A stretch of DNA of 64,000 nt, from positions 1-64,000 of IMG/VR virus record IMGVR_UViG_3300032462_001908; one strand, given 5' to 3'. This document shows positions 23,324-31,316 of this stretch, piece after piece. The position numbers were made by a program, and so were the translations under genes. Numbering within the stretch: the stretch's first letter is position 1; the number at the start of each line of letters is the position of its first letter. Below the pieces are notes generated by a model. That model had not been told where the DNA came from, made no database searches, and saw only the letters and a program-made list of their open reading frames with translations. The stretch is from a virus.

Positions 23324-24205
23324 ATGATCTCTGATTATGAATCCGTTATTAAATCGGCCAAGGATAGCCCGGAATTCTTAGCTATTTCTGGTTCTAAGCT
23401 TTATGGATCTTCTACTCCAGAATCTGATACTGATATCAGAGGTTTTTTTATTCCTCCATTTAGTTCCTTAGTTGGGATTCCTATAAAGGGTATTGCTACA
23501 GATTGTATCGAATTCGATGGCGATCATAAGGTTTTTGCTCTAAAAAGATTTTTAGAATTAGTAATCTCAGGTGATCCTCAAACTTCTGAATTATTTTTTA
23601 CACCAGAAGATTGTATAATACATATAACTAAAGTTGGCAGACAAATCCTTACACTTAGAGATTCAATTATATCTAAGAATATATCTAGAAGAATATTAGG
23701 GTTTAGCAACTCCGAATGGAGAAAGGCTATGGGGGTTAAGCTGTCTATACCTAAAAGAACTAAAACAGAAGATGAAGTCGTTGAAGATATAAGAAATTCT
23801 TTCGATTTAGATAAGGATTCAATGGATCATGTGGTAGATATTCTTTTCTCTAATCACAAAAAAGAAATGGTTCCGTCTAAAAGTGGTATTGGGTTAAAAA
23901 AACTTTCTCAATTTGATAAGTGCGGTTACGGAAGTTCGTCTGCATGCCATGCTATTCGTTTGCTTGGACAAATTGAAGAGCTAATGCTAACAGGCAGTAT
24001 GACTTTTCCTAGAAATAATGCGGAAATGCTTCTGTCTATCAAAAAAGGCGAAGTGGAAAAGAAAGAAGTAGAATCTATCTATAAAGATACCTTATCTAAA
24101 GCAGAAAATGCAATTGAAAAATCTGTTTTGCGAGATAAGCCGGATGTATTAATGGTTTACGAATTGTATGCCGATATCATTAAGGGAAGACTAGTAATGT
24201 GCTAG
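23324..24205 (+). CDS. RlaP-type nucleotidyltransferase
   Basis: A 293-aa member of the DNA-polymerase-beta-like nucleotidyltransferase superfamily (RlaP/YcgL group, COG3541). The active-site motif is complete: S22-G-S-K-L-Y-G28 with the metal-binding pair D35-T-D37 and IRGFFIPP after it, as in the family. The C-terminal region (HAIRLLGQIEELMLTG) matches the family's helical end. These proteins occur widely in phages; their nucleotide and acceptor are unknown. I use the ATG at 23324; a GTG directly before it is the alternative start. Confidence 0.85.
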   Translation: MISDYESVIKSAKDSPEFLAISGSKLYGSSTPESDTDIRGFFIPPFSSLVGIPIKGIATDCIEFDGDHKVFALKRFLELVISGDPQTSELFFTPEDCIIHITKVGRQILTLRDSIISKNISRRILGFSNSEWRKAMGVKLSIPKRTKTEDEVVEDIRNSFDLDKDSMDHVVDILFSNHKKEMVPSKSGIGLKKLSQFDKCGYGSSSACHAIRLLGQIEELMLTGSMTFPRNNAEMLLSIKKGEVEKKEVESIYKDTLSKAENAIEKSVLRDKPDVLMVYELYADIIKGRLVMC

Positions 24206-24241
24206 TCGATTGTGATATATATTATTATATAGGAGAATGGG

Positions 24242-24583
24242 ATGAAAAAGTTTGAAAAAACAATTAAGTCTCTGTGTTCAATTGATTTGAAAAAGGTTGA
24301 CTTGGATCCGGTAGATGAAAAAGGGGCTATCGGGGTTGCTTGCGTTTTATCATATCTAAATGGTGTTAAGCCATCTGTTGATGATTTAGCAAGAAATTTA
24401 GGTATGTCGGTAGAGGCAATTAATCAACCATATCAAAGATTACTTTCCAACGGTTTTTTTTCAACTAAAGATGCTAAGAAGGATGAAGCACTTTGGAGTG
24501 AAACAATTTCATGGGATACTCAAAGAACAGCATGGTGTTATGTTGCAGGTATTAGCGCAGGGTTGACTGGACTGAGAGATTAA
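24242..24583 (+). CDS. Putative winged-HTH protein
   Basis: A 113-aa protein with a strong AGGAGA site before its ATG. The middle reads VDDLARNLGMSVEAINQPYQRLLSNGFFS, which looks like a helix-turn-helix followed by the start of a wing, as in small DNA-binding regulators. The tail (WCYVAGISAGLTGL) is hydrophobic and glycine-rich. A transcriptional role is inferred from the HTH only. Confidence 0.55.
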   Translation: MKKFEKTIKSLCSIDLKKVDLDPVDEKGAIGVACVLSYLNGVKPSVDDLARNLGMSVEAINQPYQRLLSNGFFSTKDAKKDEALWSETISWDTQRTAWCYVAGISAGLTGLRD

Positions 24584-24641
24584 AAATTTGCATTTCGCAA
24601 ACACTCTACGGATAAGGTCATATTAAAATAAGGAGAATTCT

Positions 24642-24860
24642 ATGAGAATTCAAACTAGATTGACAAATGTAAAAGGCCACACAACTGGATTCAAAATTGG
24701 GGGAAAAAATCGTTCCCGCAAGGAAGCTGTTCAACTTGCTCAGTCAGGCAAGATTGAAGGTGTAGTAGTCAGAAAGGGCGGTAGCGATAGCTATTATATC
24801 GCCGCTGCTCCTGGACTGCCAGCCCTATATAATCTTCCTGAAAGAGTAGTTGTTGGGTGA
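24642..24860 (+). CDS. DUF3892-like protein
   Basis: The 72-aa product fits DUF3892: MRIQTRLTNVKGHTTGFKIGG at the start, SRKEAVQLAQSGKIEGVVVR as the central helix-strand, and a C-terminal YYIAAAPGLPALYNLPER that matches the family's 'DNL..LP' ending. The function of the family is unknown. The ribosome-binding site AAGGAGAA is strong. A terminator follows 31 nt after the stop. Confidence 0.75.
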   Translation: MRIQTRLTNVKGHTTGFKIGGKNRSRKEAVQLAQSGKIEGVVVRKGGSDSYYIAAAPGLPALYNLPERVVVG

Positions 24861-24891
24861 TCTTAAGAGATCTAAAGCATAATGGCTTTGT

Positions 24892-24925
24892 AAAACGCAG
24901 GCAGAAGTGCTTGCGTTTTATTTTA
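24892..24925 (+). terminator. Rho-independent terminator
   Basis: AAAACGCAGGCA (24892-24903) pairs with TGCTTGCGTTTT (24908-24919) around a GAAG loop, a 12-bp stem with one G-U pair, followed by ATTTTAT. It closes the small-gene run that ends with the DUF3892-like gene, 11 nt before the methyltransferase ATG region. Confidence 0.8.
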
Positions 24926-24935
24926 TAATATAAAC

Positions 24936-25685
24936 ATGTTTAGAATTTTCAATGAAGATTGTGTAAAAGGAAGTAAGTCTCATTTCTCCAATAATGAAGT
25001 GGATCTATTAATTTGTGATCCTCCATTTGGAATACATGAAACTACTTTTGATAAGCATTATAATCGTAAAGAAGATAATGTTTTAGATGGCTATGTGGAG
25101 GCTCCGTCAGATTATTACAAATGGTGCTACGATTGGCTATCTGAGGGAAGAAGAATTTTAAAAGAGAATGGATCAGCTTATATCGTTTCTGGACATTCTA
25201 AGCTTAGAGAAATGCTTAATGCTATTGATGATACTAAATTTAGTATAATCAATCATATTATATGGAAATATAATTTCGGCGTTTATACTAAAAATAAGTA
25301 TGTTACTTCTCATTATCACATCTTGTATTTGAAAAAAGATATCAAATCAAAACCTAAATTCAATACAGAATGCAGGTATAATTCTGGTGATAGAGATAAA
25401 AATAATAGGTCTATACTGTATAGAGATATGGAGGATGTCTGGACTATTAATAAGGAATATCATCCTGGCAAAGTTAAAAACAAGAATAAGCTTCCAGAAG
25501 AACTTGTTAAGAAGATGATTCTGTATTCTTCCGATAAGACTGATACAGTATGTGATTTTTTCCTTGGAAATTTTACAACTGCTATTGTAGCTAATAAATT
25601 AAATAGAATTCCTATGGGGTTTGAAATTAATTCTAGCAGTTTTGAAATTGGTATGAAAAATCTTACGGAGAAAGAGAATGTCTAA
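24936..25685 (+). CDS. DNA methyltransferase, DPPF type
   Basis: A 249-aa beta-class DNA methyltransferase. Motif IV is CDPPFG at residue 28, and motif I comes later as VCDFFLGNFTTAIVANKL (about residue 206), with the FEINSSSFEIG X-like ending. The order IV...I is that of beta-class N6-adenine or N4-cytosine enzymes. DPPF suggests N6-adenine, but the base cannot be decided from sequence. No restriction gene is nearby, so it is an orphan enzyme, probably protecting phage DNA against host restriction. It overlaps topA by 8 nt. Confidence 0.85.
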   Translation: MFRIFNEDCVKGSKSHFSNNEVDLLICDPPFGIHETTFDKHYNRKEDNVLDGYVEAPSDYYKWCYDWLSEGRRILKENGSAYIVSGHSKLREMLNAIDDTKFSIINHIIWKYNFGVYTKNKYVTSHYHILYLKKDIKSKPKFNTECRYNSGDRDKNNRSILYRDMEDVWTINKEYHPGKVKNKNKLPEELVKKMILYSSDKTDTVCDFFLGNFTTAIVANKLNRIPMGFEINSSSFEIGMKNLTEKENV

Positions 25686-27687
25686 ATATTTAGTTATACT
25701 TGAATCCCCTGAAAAAGCCAGAAAAGTTTCTACTTTTTTAGGGAAAGATTATGACGTAACAGCTTCTGTTGGTCATATAGCAGATTTGCCTGCTAAGGGA
25801 TTATCAGTTGATATTAAGAAGGATTTCAAACCAACTTATGAAGTAAACCCTGATAAGAAGCAAGTCGTAAAAACAATAATTGATAAAGCTAAAAAAGCAG
25901 AGATAGTTTATCTTATGACGGACATGGACCGAGAAGGGGAAGCTATATCTTGGCATATATCCAATCAGTTGCCTGCTGGAACGAAATATAAACGAGCAAT
26001 AACAAATTCAATAACAAAAGATGCTGTATTAAAGGCATTGGCAAATGCTGGTGATATAGATATGGATACGGTTTATGCGTATGAGGCCAGACGTATTATG
26101 GATCGCTTGTGCGGCTATAAAACTTCGTATATAACCAAGATGGCAACCGGCGGCCCTTCGGCTGGTCGGGTTCAAAGTGCTGCCTTGCGAATACTTGCGG
26201 AGCGGGAAAGGGAAATCAGAAGCTTTATATCTGAAGTATACTGGCCTATTCAAGCAGAAGTTCTGACAGAAGATAAGGAAAAGATTATTGCAGATATTAA
26301 GACTCCAAAATCATTAGATATTAAAACAGAAGAGCAAGCATCGAAGATATGTGGTATCCTTAAAAAAGGACCAGTAAAAGTATCAAAATTCGAAAAGAAA
26401 GAAATTTCACAGAATGCCTACGCTCCTTTTATTACATCAGATTTAATACAATCTGCCTCGTCTATCTTTGGTTGGAAAGAAGATAGAACTATGAGAGTAG
26501 CACAATCTCTACATAATCAGGGTCATATAACCTATCATAGAACTGATTCAAAATTTATTATCGCAGATGTCATAAAAGATATAAGAAACGTAGTAGATGC
26601 TGATTACGGGAAAACATACTTGCCAGCTAAGGCAAATGTTTATCTTAATAAGAAGTCTGCACAAGAGGCTCATGAGGCAATTAGGCCAACTCATATAGAG
26701 ACAAAATTCGTTTCTACAGGAGACGATACGAAGTTATATCAAATGATTTGGAAGAGAACAGTAGCAAGTCAGATGAAACCATTAGAGCGTTTAAGCATAT
26801 CTGCTGAATTCTCATGCGATACGAATATCTTAGGTGCTACTGGCTATAAAACTTTATTTGATGGTTGGAGAAAATGCTGGGACTATTCAATCTTAAAAGA
26901 GGAAGAGCTACCTGATATGAAGGTTGGAGATAAGGTAGATATCATTTCTATTAAGACAGAAAAGAAGGAAACACAGCCACCATCAAGATATTCAGGTGCT
27001 TCTTTTAATAAAAAATTAGAGACTGTTGGTATAGGTCGCCCAGCTACGTATGCTTCTATCCCGAAGACATTAGAAGATAGAGGCTATATTACTAGAGAAA
27101 AATCTATTAACGTAACAGATTTAGGATTGAAAGTCGATAAATTTCTTCAAGATGTAGGCTTTTGTTTTATTGATTTAGATTTTACAGCTAAGATGGAAGA
27201 CCAATTAGATGAGATATCTGAAAAGAAAATAAATAAGCTTCAAGTCTTAACAGCATTCTGGGATAGATTGAAAAAAGATATTGATAAAGCTAAAGATCAT
27301 AAGCAGGAAGCAAGCGTAACAGATATAGAATGTCCTGAATGTAAAAAACAAAATATAGAGTCTTTTCTTGTTAAGAAGTTTTCTAAGTTTGGAGAGTTCT
27401 GCGCATGTCCAAGATATAAAGAAGGCTGCTTATATAAAATAAACTTAGGCAAGGATGGCAAGCCTATTATTAAGGAACAAAAAGAAATAAAATTATCAGA
27501 TATAGATTGTCCTAAATGTGGAAAGAAACTTGTTATAAGACAAGGTAGAAAAGGAGAGTTTCTCGGGTGCCCTGGATTTTTTAAGGGATGCAAGGGAATC
27601 TACAATCTAGATGGAACAGAGATAGTTTTTTCTAAATCTAAAAAATGGGGAAAAAAGAAAAGCACTAAGAATAACGAGGAGAATTAA
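25678..27687 (+). CDS. topA: DNA topoisomerase I (type IA)
   Basis: A 669-aa type IA topoisomerase that relaxes negative supercoils. The Toprim domain has E9 (LESPEKARK) and D82-x-D84-x-E86 in TDMDREGEA. The catalytic tyrosine is Y286 in ITYHRTDS, followed by HEAIRPTHI and GIGRPATYASIP. Two C-terminal zinc knuckles start near residue 552 (CPECKK) and 611 (CPKCGKK...GCPGFFKGC), fewer than in E. coli TopA (about 865 aa). Everything needed for catalysis is visible. Phages rarely encode type IA enzymes; its place beside a methyltransferase and near UvrD/PhoH suggests a replication role. Confidence 0.95.
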   Translation: MSKYLVILESPEKARKVSTFLGKDYDVTASVGHIADLPAKGLSVDIKKDFKPTYEVNPDKKQVVKTIIDKAKKAEIVYLMTDMDREGEAISWHISNQLPAGTKYKRAITNSITKDAVLKALANAGDIDMDTVYAYEARRIMDRLCGYKTSYITKMATGGPSAGRVQSAALRILAEREREIRSFISEVYWPIQAEVLTEDKEKIIADIKTPKSLDIKTEEQASKICGILKKGPVKVSKFEKKEISQNAYAPFITSDLIQSASSIFGWKEDRTMRVAQSLHNQGHITYHRTDSKFIIADVIKDIRNVVDADYGKTYLPAKANVYLNKKSAQEAHEAIRPTHIETKFVSTGDDTKLYQMIWKRTVASQMKPLERLSISAEFSCDTNILGATGYKTLFDGWRKCWDYSILKEEELPDMKVGDKVDIISIKTEKKETQPPSRYSGASFNKKLETVGIGRPATYASIPKTLEDRGYITREKSINVTDLGLKVDKFLQDVGFCFIDLDFTAKMEDQLDEISEKKINKLQVLTAFWDRLKKDIDKAKDHKQEASVTDIECPECKKQNIESFLVKKFSKFGEFCACPRYKEGCLYKINLGKDGKPIIKEQKEIKLSDIDCPKCGKKLVIRQGRKGEFLGCPGFFKGCKGIYNLDGTEIVFSKSKKWGKKKSTKNNEEN

Positions 27688-27690
27688 ATC

Positions 27691-27894
27691 ATGCTAAGAG
27701 AAGTGAGAGGATTAAAGTCAGGTGTCTATTGGAATAAAGATGATAATGCGAGAGTCGATATTATTGTGAATGATGATGGTATTAAAATAACTATGGCAGA
27801 TTACGAAGTTGACACATTTTGGGAATTTTTAATTGATCCCAAAACATCTTCAGTTGTAGAATCTGGCATAGGCTCAATAGCAGAGGGGGATTAA
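27691..27894 (+). CDS. Hypothetical protein, 67 aa
   Basis: Follows topA by 3 nt with GAGGAGAA upstream of the ATG. A small acidic beta-rich protein (ARVDIIVNDDGIKITMADYEVD) without known domain. It runs directly into the next gene. Confidence 0.65.
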   Translation: MLREVRGLKSGVYWNKDDNARVDIIVNDDGIKITMADYEVDTFWEFLIDPKTSSVVESGIGSIAEGD

Positions 27895-28080
27895 GTGGAT
27901 TCAGAGAACCAGGATAATGTTTACCAAAAAGGGAATGATAAAAGTAGTCTTAACTTTATTACGTTGATTTTTTCAACAGGTTTGCTTTTGCTTTTAACAT
28001 GTTTCCTTTTTGATATAATATGTATATCTATAAAGTTTTTCGTAACAGAATTTCTAAAAATAACTAGATTTTCTATATAA
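27895..28080 (+). CDS. Small membrane protein, GTG start
   Basis: Starts at a GTG right after the preceding TAA, with GAGGGGG upstream. The 61-aa product has a polar N-terminus and one long hydrophobic segment (FITLIFSTGLLLLLTCFLFDIICISIKF) that could span the membrane once, perhaps twice. No family recognised. Confidence 0.55.
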   Translation: MDSENQDNVYQKGNDKSSLNFITLIFSTGLLLLLTCFLFDIICISIKFFVTEFLKITRFSI

Positions 28081-28104
28081 ACCTTTTTACAAAGAGATAA
28101 AAAA

Positions 28105-28566
28105 ATGGCACAAACACCAGCTGAATATCAGACACTTCCGGAAATCACTGAGATAATGAAAACAATTGTTTCCATTAACTCTACTCATTTTAGCGGAGTT
28201 GACGTTGATGTAGTTAGAGCTTATGCAATAACTAATAAGGATCGCAGCGAAAAGCAAAAGAAGATGTGGGATCTAAAGTCTGTCCCTATGCCTATTAAAT
28301 TAGATTGCCCATATTCGTATTATGTAATAGTATATCTTTCTGATTGGGATTCAATGCTTCAATGGCAAAAGGGCATGTTAGTATTAGATATGATTCATGC
28401 TTTGCCAAACGGACTTGATGATGAAGGCAAGGTCAATCCTATGGATCTAAAAGATTATTCACCTATGATTAGAACCTTTGGTGCTGATTATCTTTTGAAG
28501 CAACCAAAAACTGATATTCTATCGGACCCGATCAAATGGGAAGACGAACCTACTAATCTTTTCTAA
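28105..28566 (+). CDS. Phage metallopeptidase-like, catalytic site lost
   Basis: A 153-aa protein whose order of elements follows the putative phage metallopeptidase family: DVVRAYAITNKDRSEKQKKM, a VIVYLSDWDSM strand, then the helix QKGMLVLDMIHALP and a C-terminal KDYSPMIRTFGADYL matching the family's 'HDV..F...+...G'. In active members the helix carries HExxH; here it reads L94-D95-M-I-H98, so the first His and the catalytic Glu are gone. A binding or structural role is therefore more likely than proteolysis. The family assignment is from recall of its layout. Confidence 0.5.
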   Translation: MAQTPAEYQTLPEITEIMKTIVSINSTHFSGVDVDVVRAYAITNKDRSEKQKKMWDLKSVPMPIKLDCPYSYYVIVYLSDWDSMLQWQKGMLVLDMIHALPNGLDDEGKVNPMDLKDYSPMIRTFGADYLLKQPKTDILSDPIKWEDEPTNLF

Positions 28567-28575
28567 GGAGATATC

Positions 28576-28656
28576 ATGGAGCAGATCATTGGCTTAACTT
28601 TTATTTGCGTTGGATTTATTTTCGCAATTGTTTATACGGTAAGAAAATATACATAA
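28576..28656 (+). CDS. 26-aa single-span membrane peptide
   Basis: A strong AAGGAGA precedes an ATG that opens a 26-codon frame (MEQIIGLTFICVGFIFAIV...RKYT), one hydrophobic helix with a positive C-terminus. The stop is directly followed by the next gene's ATG, so the spacing is that of a true gene. The peptide resembles small membrane effectors or holin-like peptides only in general form. Confidence 0.6.
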   Translation: MEQIIGLTFICVGFIFAIVYTVRKYT

Positions 28657-29622
28657 ATGGATAAAGATAAAAAAATCTACGTAGCAGGTCACAGCGGCAT
28701 GGTTGGCCGTGCCGTTGTGAGGAACCTGCTAGAATTAGGTTATAGAAATATATTTAGATTTTCGCGGAAAGAATTAGATTTAAGAGATGCTGATGCTGTT
28801 TGTAAAAAGTTTCGAGCAATAGAGCCTGATTATGTTGTTATATCTGCTGCTCAAGTTGGGGGTATTATGGCAAATAAGGATAACCCTGTAAAATTTATAC
28901 AGGATAATATTCTTATACAGTCTAGCTTACTTGAAGCTTGCAGAAGAACTAAAGTCGAAAGAGTTATATTTCTTGGATCTTCTTGTATTTACCCAAGGGA
29001 TTGTCCTCAGCCAATTAAAGAAGAGTACTTTTTAACTGGTACTTTGGAGCCAACAAATCAATGGTATGCTATTGCTAAGATATCTGGTATTAAAACAATG
29101 GAAGCAATGATGGCAGAAGGCTTCTTTTCTGGCGCGACATTAATGCCAGTAAATTTATACGGAAGATATGATACATATAATCTAGCATCTTCACATGTAT
29201 TACCTGCTATGATACGTAAATTTGATGAGGCTAAAGATTCAGAGTCAAAAGAAGTTGTGCTTTGGGGAGATGGAAGTCCTAAAAGAGAGTTTATGTGTGT
29301 TGACGATTTAGCAAAAGCAATTTCTTTCTTGTTAGACAAAAAAGAAAATTATCCGCTATTAAATGTAGGTTGTGGTGAAGATATACATATTAGAGATTTG
29401 GCTATTATGGTTGCTGATATAATAGGTTATAAAGGGGAAATAAAATACGACACTTCATTTCCAAATGGAACTCCAAGAAAACTTTTAGATATTTCTAAAA
29501 TGAAGAGTATTGGCTGGAATCCTAAACTAGTAGATCTTCATACGGGTATTACAGAAACATTTAGATTTTATAAAGATCCATTAGGCATTTTAGACCTTCC
29601 AATGCTTAGAAATAATGTGTAA
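28657..29622 (+). CDS. fcl: GDP-L-fucose synthase-like (Fcl/WcaG)
   Basis: A 321-aa short-chain dehydrogenase/epimerase that, in the family, converts GDP-4-keto-6-deoxymannose to GDP-L-fucose with NADPH. Signatures: YVAGHSGMVGRAVVRNL for NADP binding, AAQVGGIMANKD, the catalytic Ser109 (GSSCIYP), Y137-x3-K141 (WYAIAK), NLYGRYD and EFMCVDDLA. Length is as expected. No GDP-mannose 4,6-dehydratase (Gmd) is in the window, so the substrate must come from the host or another phage region. The first 75 nt form an 18-bp stem-loop and use more GC-rich codons than the rest. Confidence 0.9.
   Translation: MDKDKKIYVAGHSGMVGRAVVRNLLELGYRNIFRFSRKELDLRDADAVCKKFRAIEPDYVVISAAQVGGIMANKDNPVKFIQDNILIQSSLLEACRRTKVERVIFLGSSCIYPRDCPQPIKEEYFLTGTLEPTNQWYAIAKISGIKTMEAMMAEGFFSGATLMPVNLYGRYDTYNLASSHVLPAMIRKFDEAKDSESKEVVLWGDGSPKREFMCVDDLAKAISFLLDKKENYPLLNVGCGEDIHIRDLAIMVADIIGYKGEIKYDTSFPNGTPRKLLDISKMKSIGWNPKLVDLHTGITETFRFYKDPLGILDLPMLRNNV
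28682..28731 (+). promoter_or_regulatory. Long RNA stem-loop at start of fcl-like CDS
   Basis: TAGCAGGT (28682-28689) pairs with ACCTGCTA (28724-28731), and CACAGCGGCA (28690-28699) pairs with TGCCGTTGTG (28710-28719) with one G-U. The loop is 10 nt and a 4-nt AGGA bulge sits on the 3' side. The stem has 18 bp and starts 26 nt into the gene, within reach of an initiating ribosome. Pairing is read directly; a regulatory role is inferred. Confidence 0.55.
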
Positions 29623-29646
29623 AAGTTACTTGTTCATGGATAGAAA

Positions 29647-29865
29647 ATGAAATTCACAATTGAAGTAGAGATGAATGATAGATGGGTTCCGCACTTTCTT
29701 GGTATGCTAAGTTATATGCAAACTCTTGGAAGTATTGGCTCATCTAGGCATGTTACTATTTATTCAGATGGAGATGGAGATTTTAGACCAAAATTTAATT
29801 GGAGTAAAGATCTTCCTGAACCAGTAGAGGCAGACGAGAGCGAACCTGTTTTTGATGCTGGTTGA
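29647..29865 (+). CDS. Conserved phage hypothetical protein
   Basis: A 72-aa protein starting MKFTIEVEMNDRWVPHFLGML, with GSIGSSRHVTIYSDGDGDFR in the middle and an acidic end (PEPVEADESEPVFDAG). I recognise this layout as a small conserved protein found in many tailed phages without known function. The TGA overlaps the TTG of the next gene. Confidence 0.65.
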   Translation: MKFTIEVEMNDRWVPHFLGMLSYMQTLGSIGSSRHVTIYSDGDGDFRPKFNWSKDLPEPVEADESEPVFDAG

Positions 29866-30647
29866 AACTACCTCATTTAAAGAATATTAATTTGGATTTT
29901 CATAATAAGATTATTTTTGGAGATTGTCTTGACATAATGCCTCATATTCCAGATTCTTCTGTAGATATGGTTTTATGCGACTTGCCATATGGAATAACTG
30001 CTCCCGATTGGGATAAGTTGGTAGACATGGATAATTTATGGAAGCAATACAAGAGAATTGTAAAGCCTAATGGAACTATAGCTCTATTTTCTTCTCAACC
30101 ATTTACTACAAAGTTAATATCTTCAAATGAAAAAGATTTCAAGTTTTGCTGGTATTGGTTAAAGAACCAGGGAACAAACTTTTTTCATGCCAAAAGAATG
30201 CCTATAAGAAAGATTGAAGAGATATGCATATTTATGGGAGGTAAATATAATCCTCAAATAAGTGATGGTCATATTCCTACTAATTCTGCTAAGGGTTGCT
30301 CAAATGGACAGGCATATTTCGGGAAAAATAAAAGAAATTATGAAGGCGGAAAAACAACAAGATTTCCAACTAATATTTTAGAGTTCAAATGTGTTGATAA
30401 TTATAGCAGAGTCCATAGCTCAGAAAAACCAATTAACCTGTGTGAGTATCTGATAAAAACTCATTCAGATGAAGGGGAAGTTGTTTTAGATAATTGTGCA
30501 GGTAGCGGATCATCTCTTTTGGCAGCAAGAAATACAGGAAGAATTTTTATAGGAATTGAAAAAGAAAAAGAATATTATGATATAGCATCTAAAAGATTAA
30601 ATGATAATCAGTTAGATCTATTCCCAGTTATACAGCTAGAGACATGA
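29862..30647 (+). CDS. DNA methyltransferase, DLPY type
   Basis: A 261-aa beta-class DNA methyltransferase beginning with TTG, which overlaps the previous stop (TTGA); no ATG exists before the conserved region. The start carries IIFGDCLDIMPHIPDSSVD, motif IV is CDLPYG at residue 40, and motif I (VLDNCAGSGSSLLAARNTG) lies in the C-terminal third, followed by FIGIEKEKEYYDIA. DLPY suggests N6-adenine methylation. The length is normal and no motif is missing. Its end overlaps the leftward gene by 20 nt. Confidence 0.85.
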   Translation: MKLPHLKNINLDFHNKIIFGDCLDIMPHIPDSSVDMVLCDLPYGITAPDWDKLVDMDNLWKQYKRIVKPNGTIALFSSQPFTTKLISSNEKDFKFCWYWLKNQGTNFFHAKRMPIRKIEEICIFMGGKYNPQISDGHIPTNSAKGCSNGQAYFGKNKRNYEGGKTTRFPTNILEFKCVDNYSRVHSSEKPINLCEYLIKTHSDEGEVVLDNCAGSGSSLLAARNTGRIFIGIEKEKEYYDIASKRLNDNQLDLFPVIQLET

Positions 30648-30936
30648 ACAGTCTTTTTAGAGCCTGGTTAACAACTCTTTCTTTTAAGTCTATTTGCTTT
30701 CCACTTTCTTCCGGTGCTTCGTTAGATGGTTCATAATCTACAATTATACTTCCGTCATTATTTATAACTCCCCACTTGCCTTCATCAGTTTGGATAAGAC
30801 GAATACCTATTGGTATTTCCTTTAATCCTCTTTGATAGAACGGTCTCCACATCCATTTGTATTCATGCAATAATTGATTTCGCAGAGAGTCCTGGAAAAC
30901 CGGAAATGCGAATTTTGAAGTGTGATACCAATTCAT
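30628..30936 (-). CDS. Leftward protein with MNWYHTSKF tag
   Basis: A 102-aa protein on the reverse strand with a clear AAGGA about 10 nt before its ATG. The first nine residues, MNWYHTSKF, repeat the tag seen at 6978 and 22109. The body has an aromatic-rich helix (HEYKWMWRPFYQRG) and a small beta unit (IGIRLIQTDEGKWGVI), then an acidic stretch. Function unknown. It converges on and overlaps the DLPY methyltransferase gene by 20 nt. Confidence 0.7.
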   Translation of the reverse strand: MNWYHTSKFAFPVFQDSLRNQLLHEYKWMWRPFYQRGLKEIPIGIRLIQTDEGKWGVINNDGSIIVDYEPSNEAPEESGKQIDLKERVVNQALKRLFMSLAV

Positions 30937-31001
30937 ACTAAATTATTCCTTATGATTAAGGGATGATCCTTTGTTGCGTCGATTATTACGTAGGAGGCTA
31001 T

Positions 31002-31316
31002 ATGATAAAAAACTTTACATCACAACAACTATCGGCAATTAAAGAAAAGATATCGAGAGAGGACATAGAGTTCTTTTATGTCCCAAGTTCTGATATACGT
31101 AATAGACTTATAAAAGGTGACGATGCAGAATTGAATAGAATCAATAAGGACTTAAAAGTTATTATAATAGACGGTCATTCTTTTAGAATATCTAAAGATA
31201 TGGTTATCAAGTATGTAGAAGGGACACTGGATAGAATGAATACTTTTATGCTTGATAATGGAGAGATAAGAGTAGAAGGATCTCCTGGTATTAAATTTGG
31301 AGGAAAAAATGTCTAA
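31002..31316 (+). CDS. Hypothetical protein, 104 aa
   Basis: The ATG at 31002 has a consensus AGGAGG 5 nt upstream; an upstream in-frame ATG is ignored. The product is alpha/beta (IEFFYVPSSDIRNRLI, KVIIIDGHSFRIS) with no recognised family. It overlaps the epimerase gene by 8 nt and holds that gene's ribosome-binding site. The 65-nt gap to the leftward gene must contain both promoters, but I see no clear -35/-10 pair. Confidence 0.65.
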   Translation: MIKNFTSQQLSAIKEKISREDIEFFYVPSSDIRNRLIKGDDAELNRINKDLKVIIIDGHSFRISKDMVIKYVEGTLDRMNTFMLDNGEIRVEGSPGIKFGGKNV

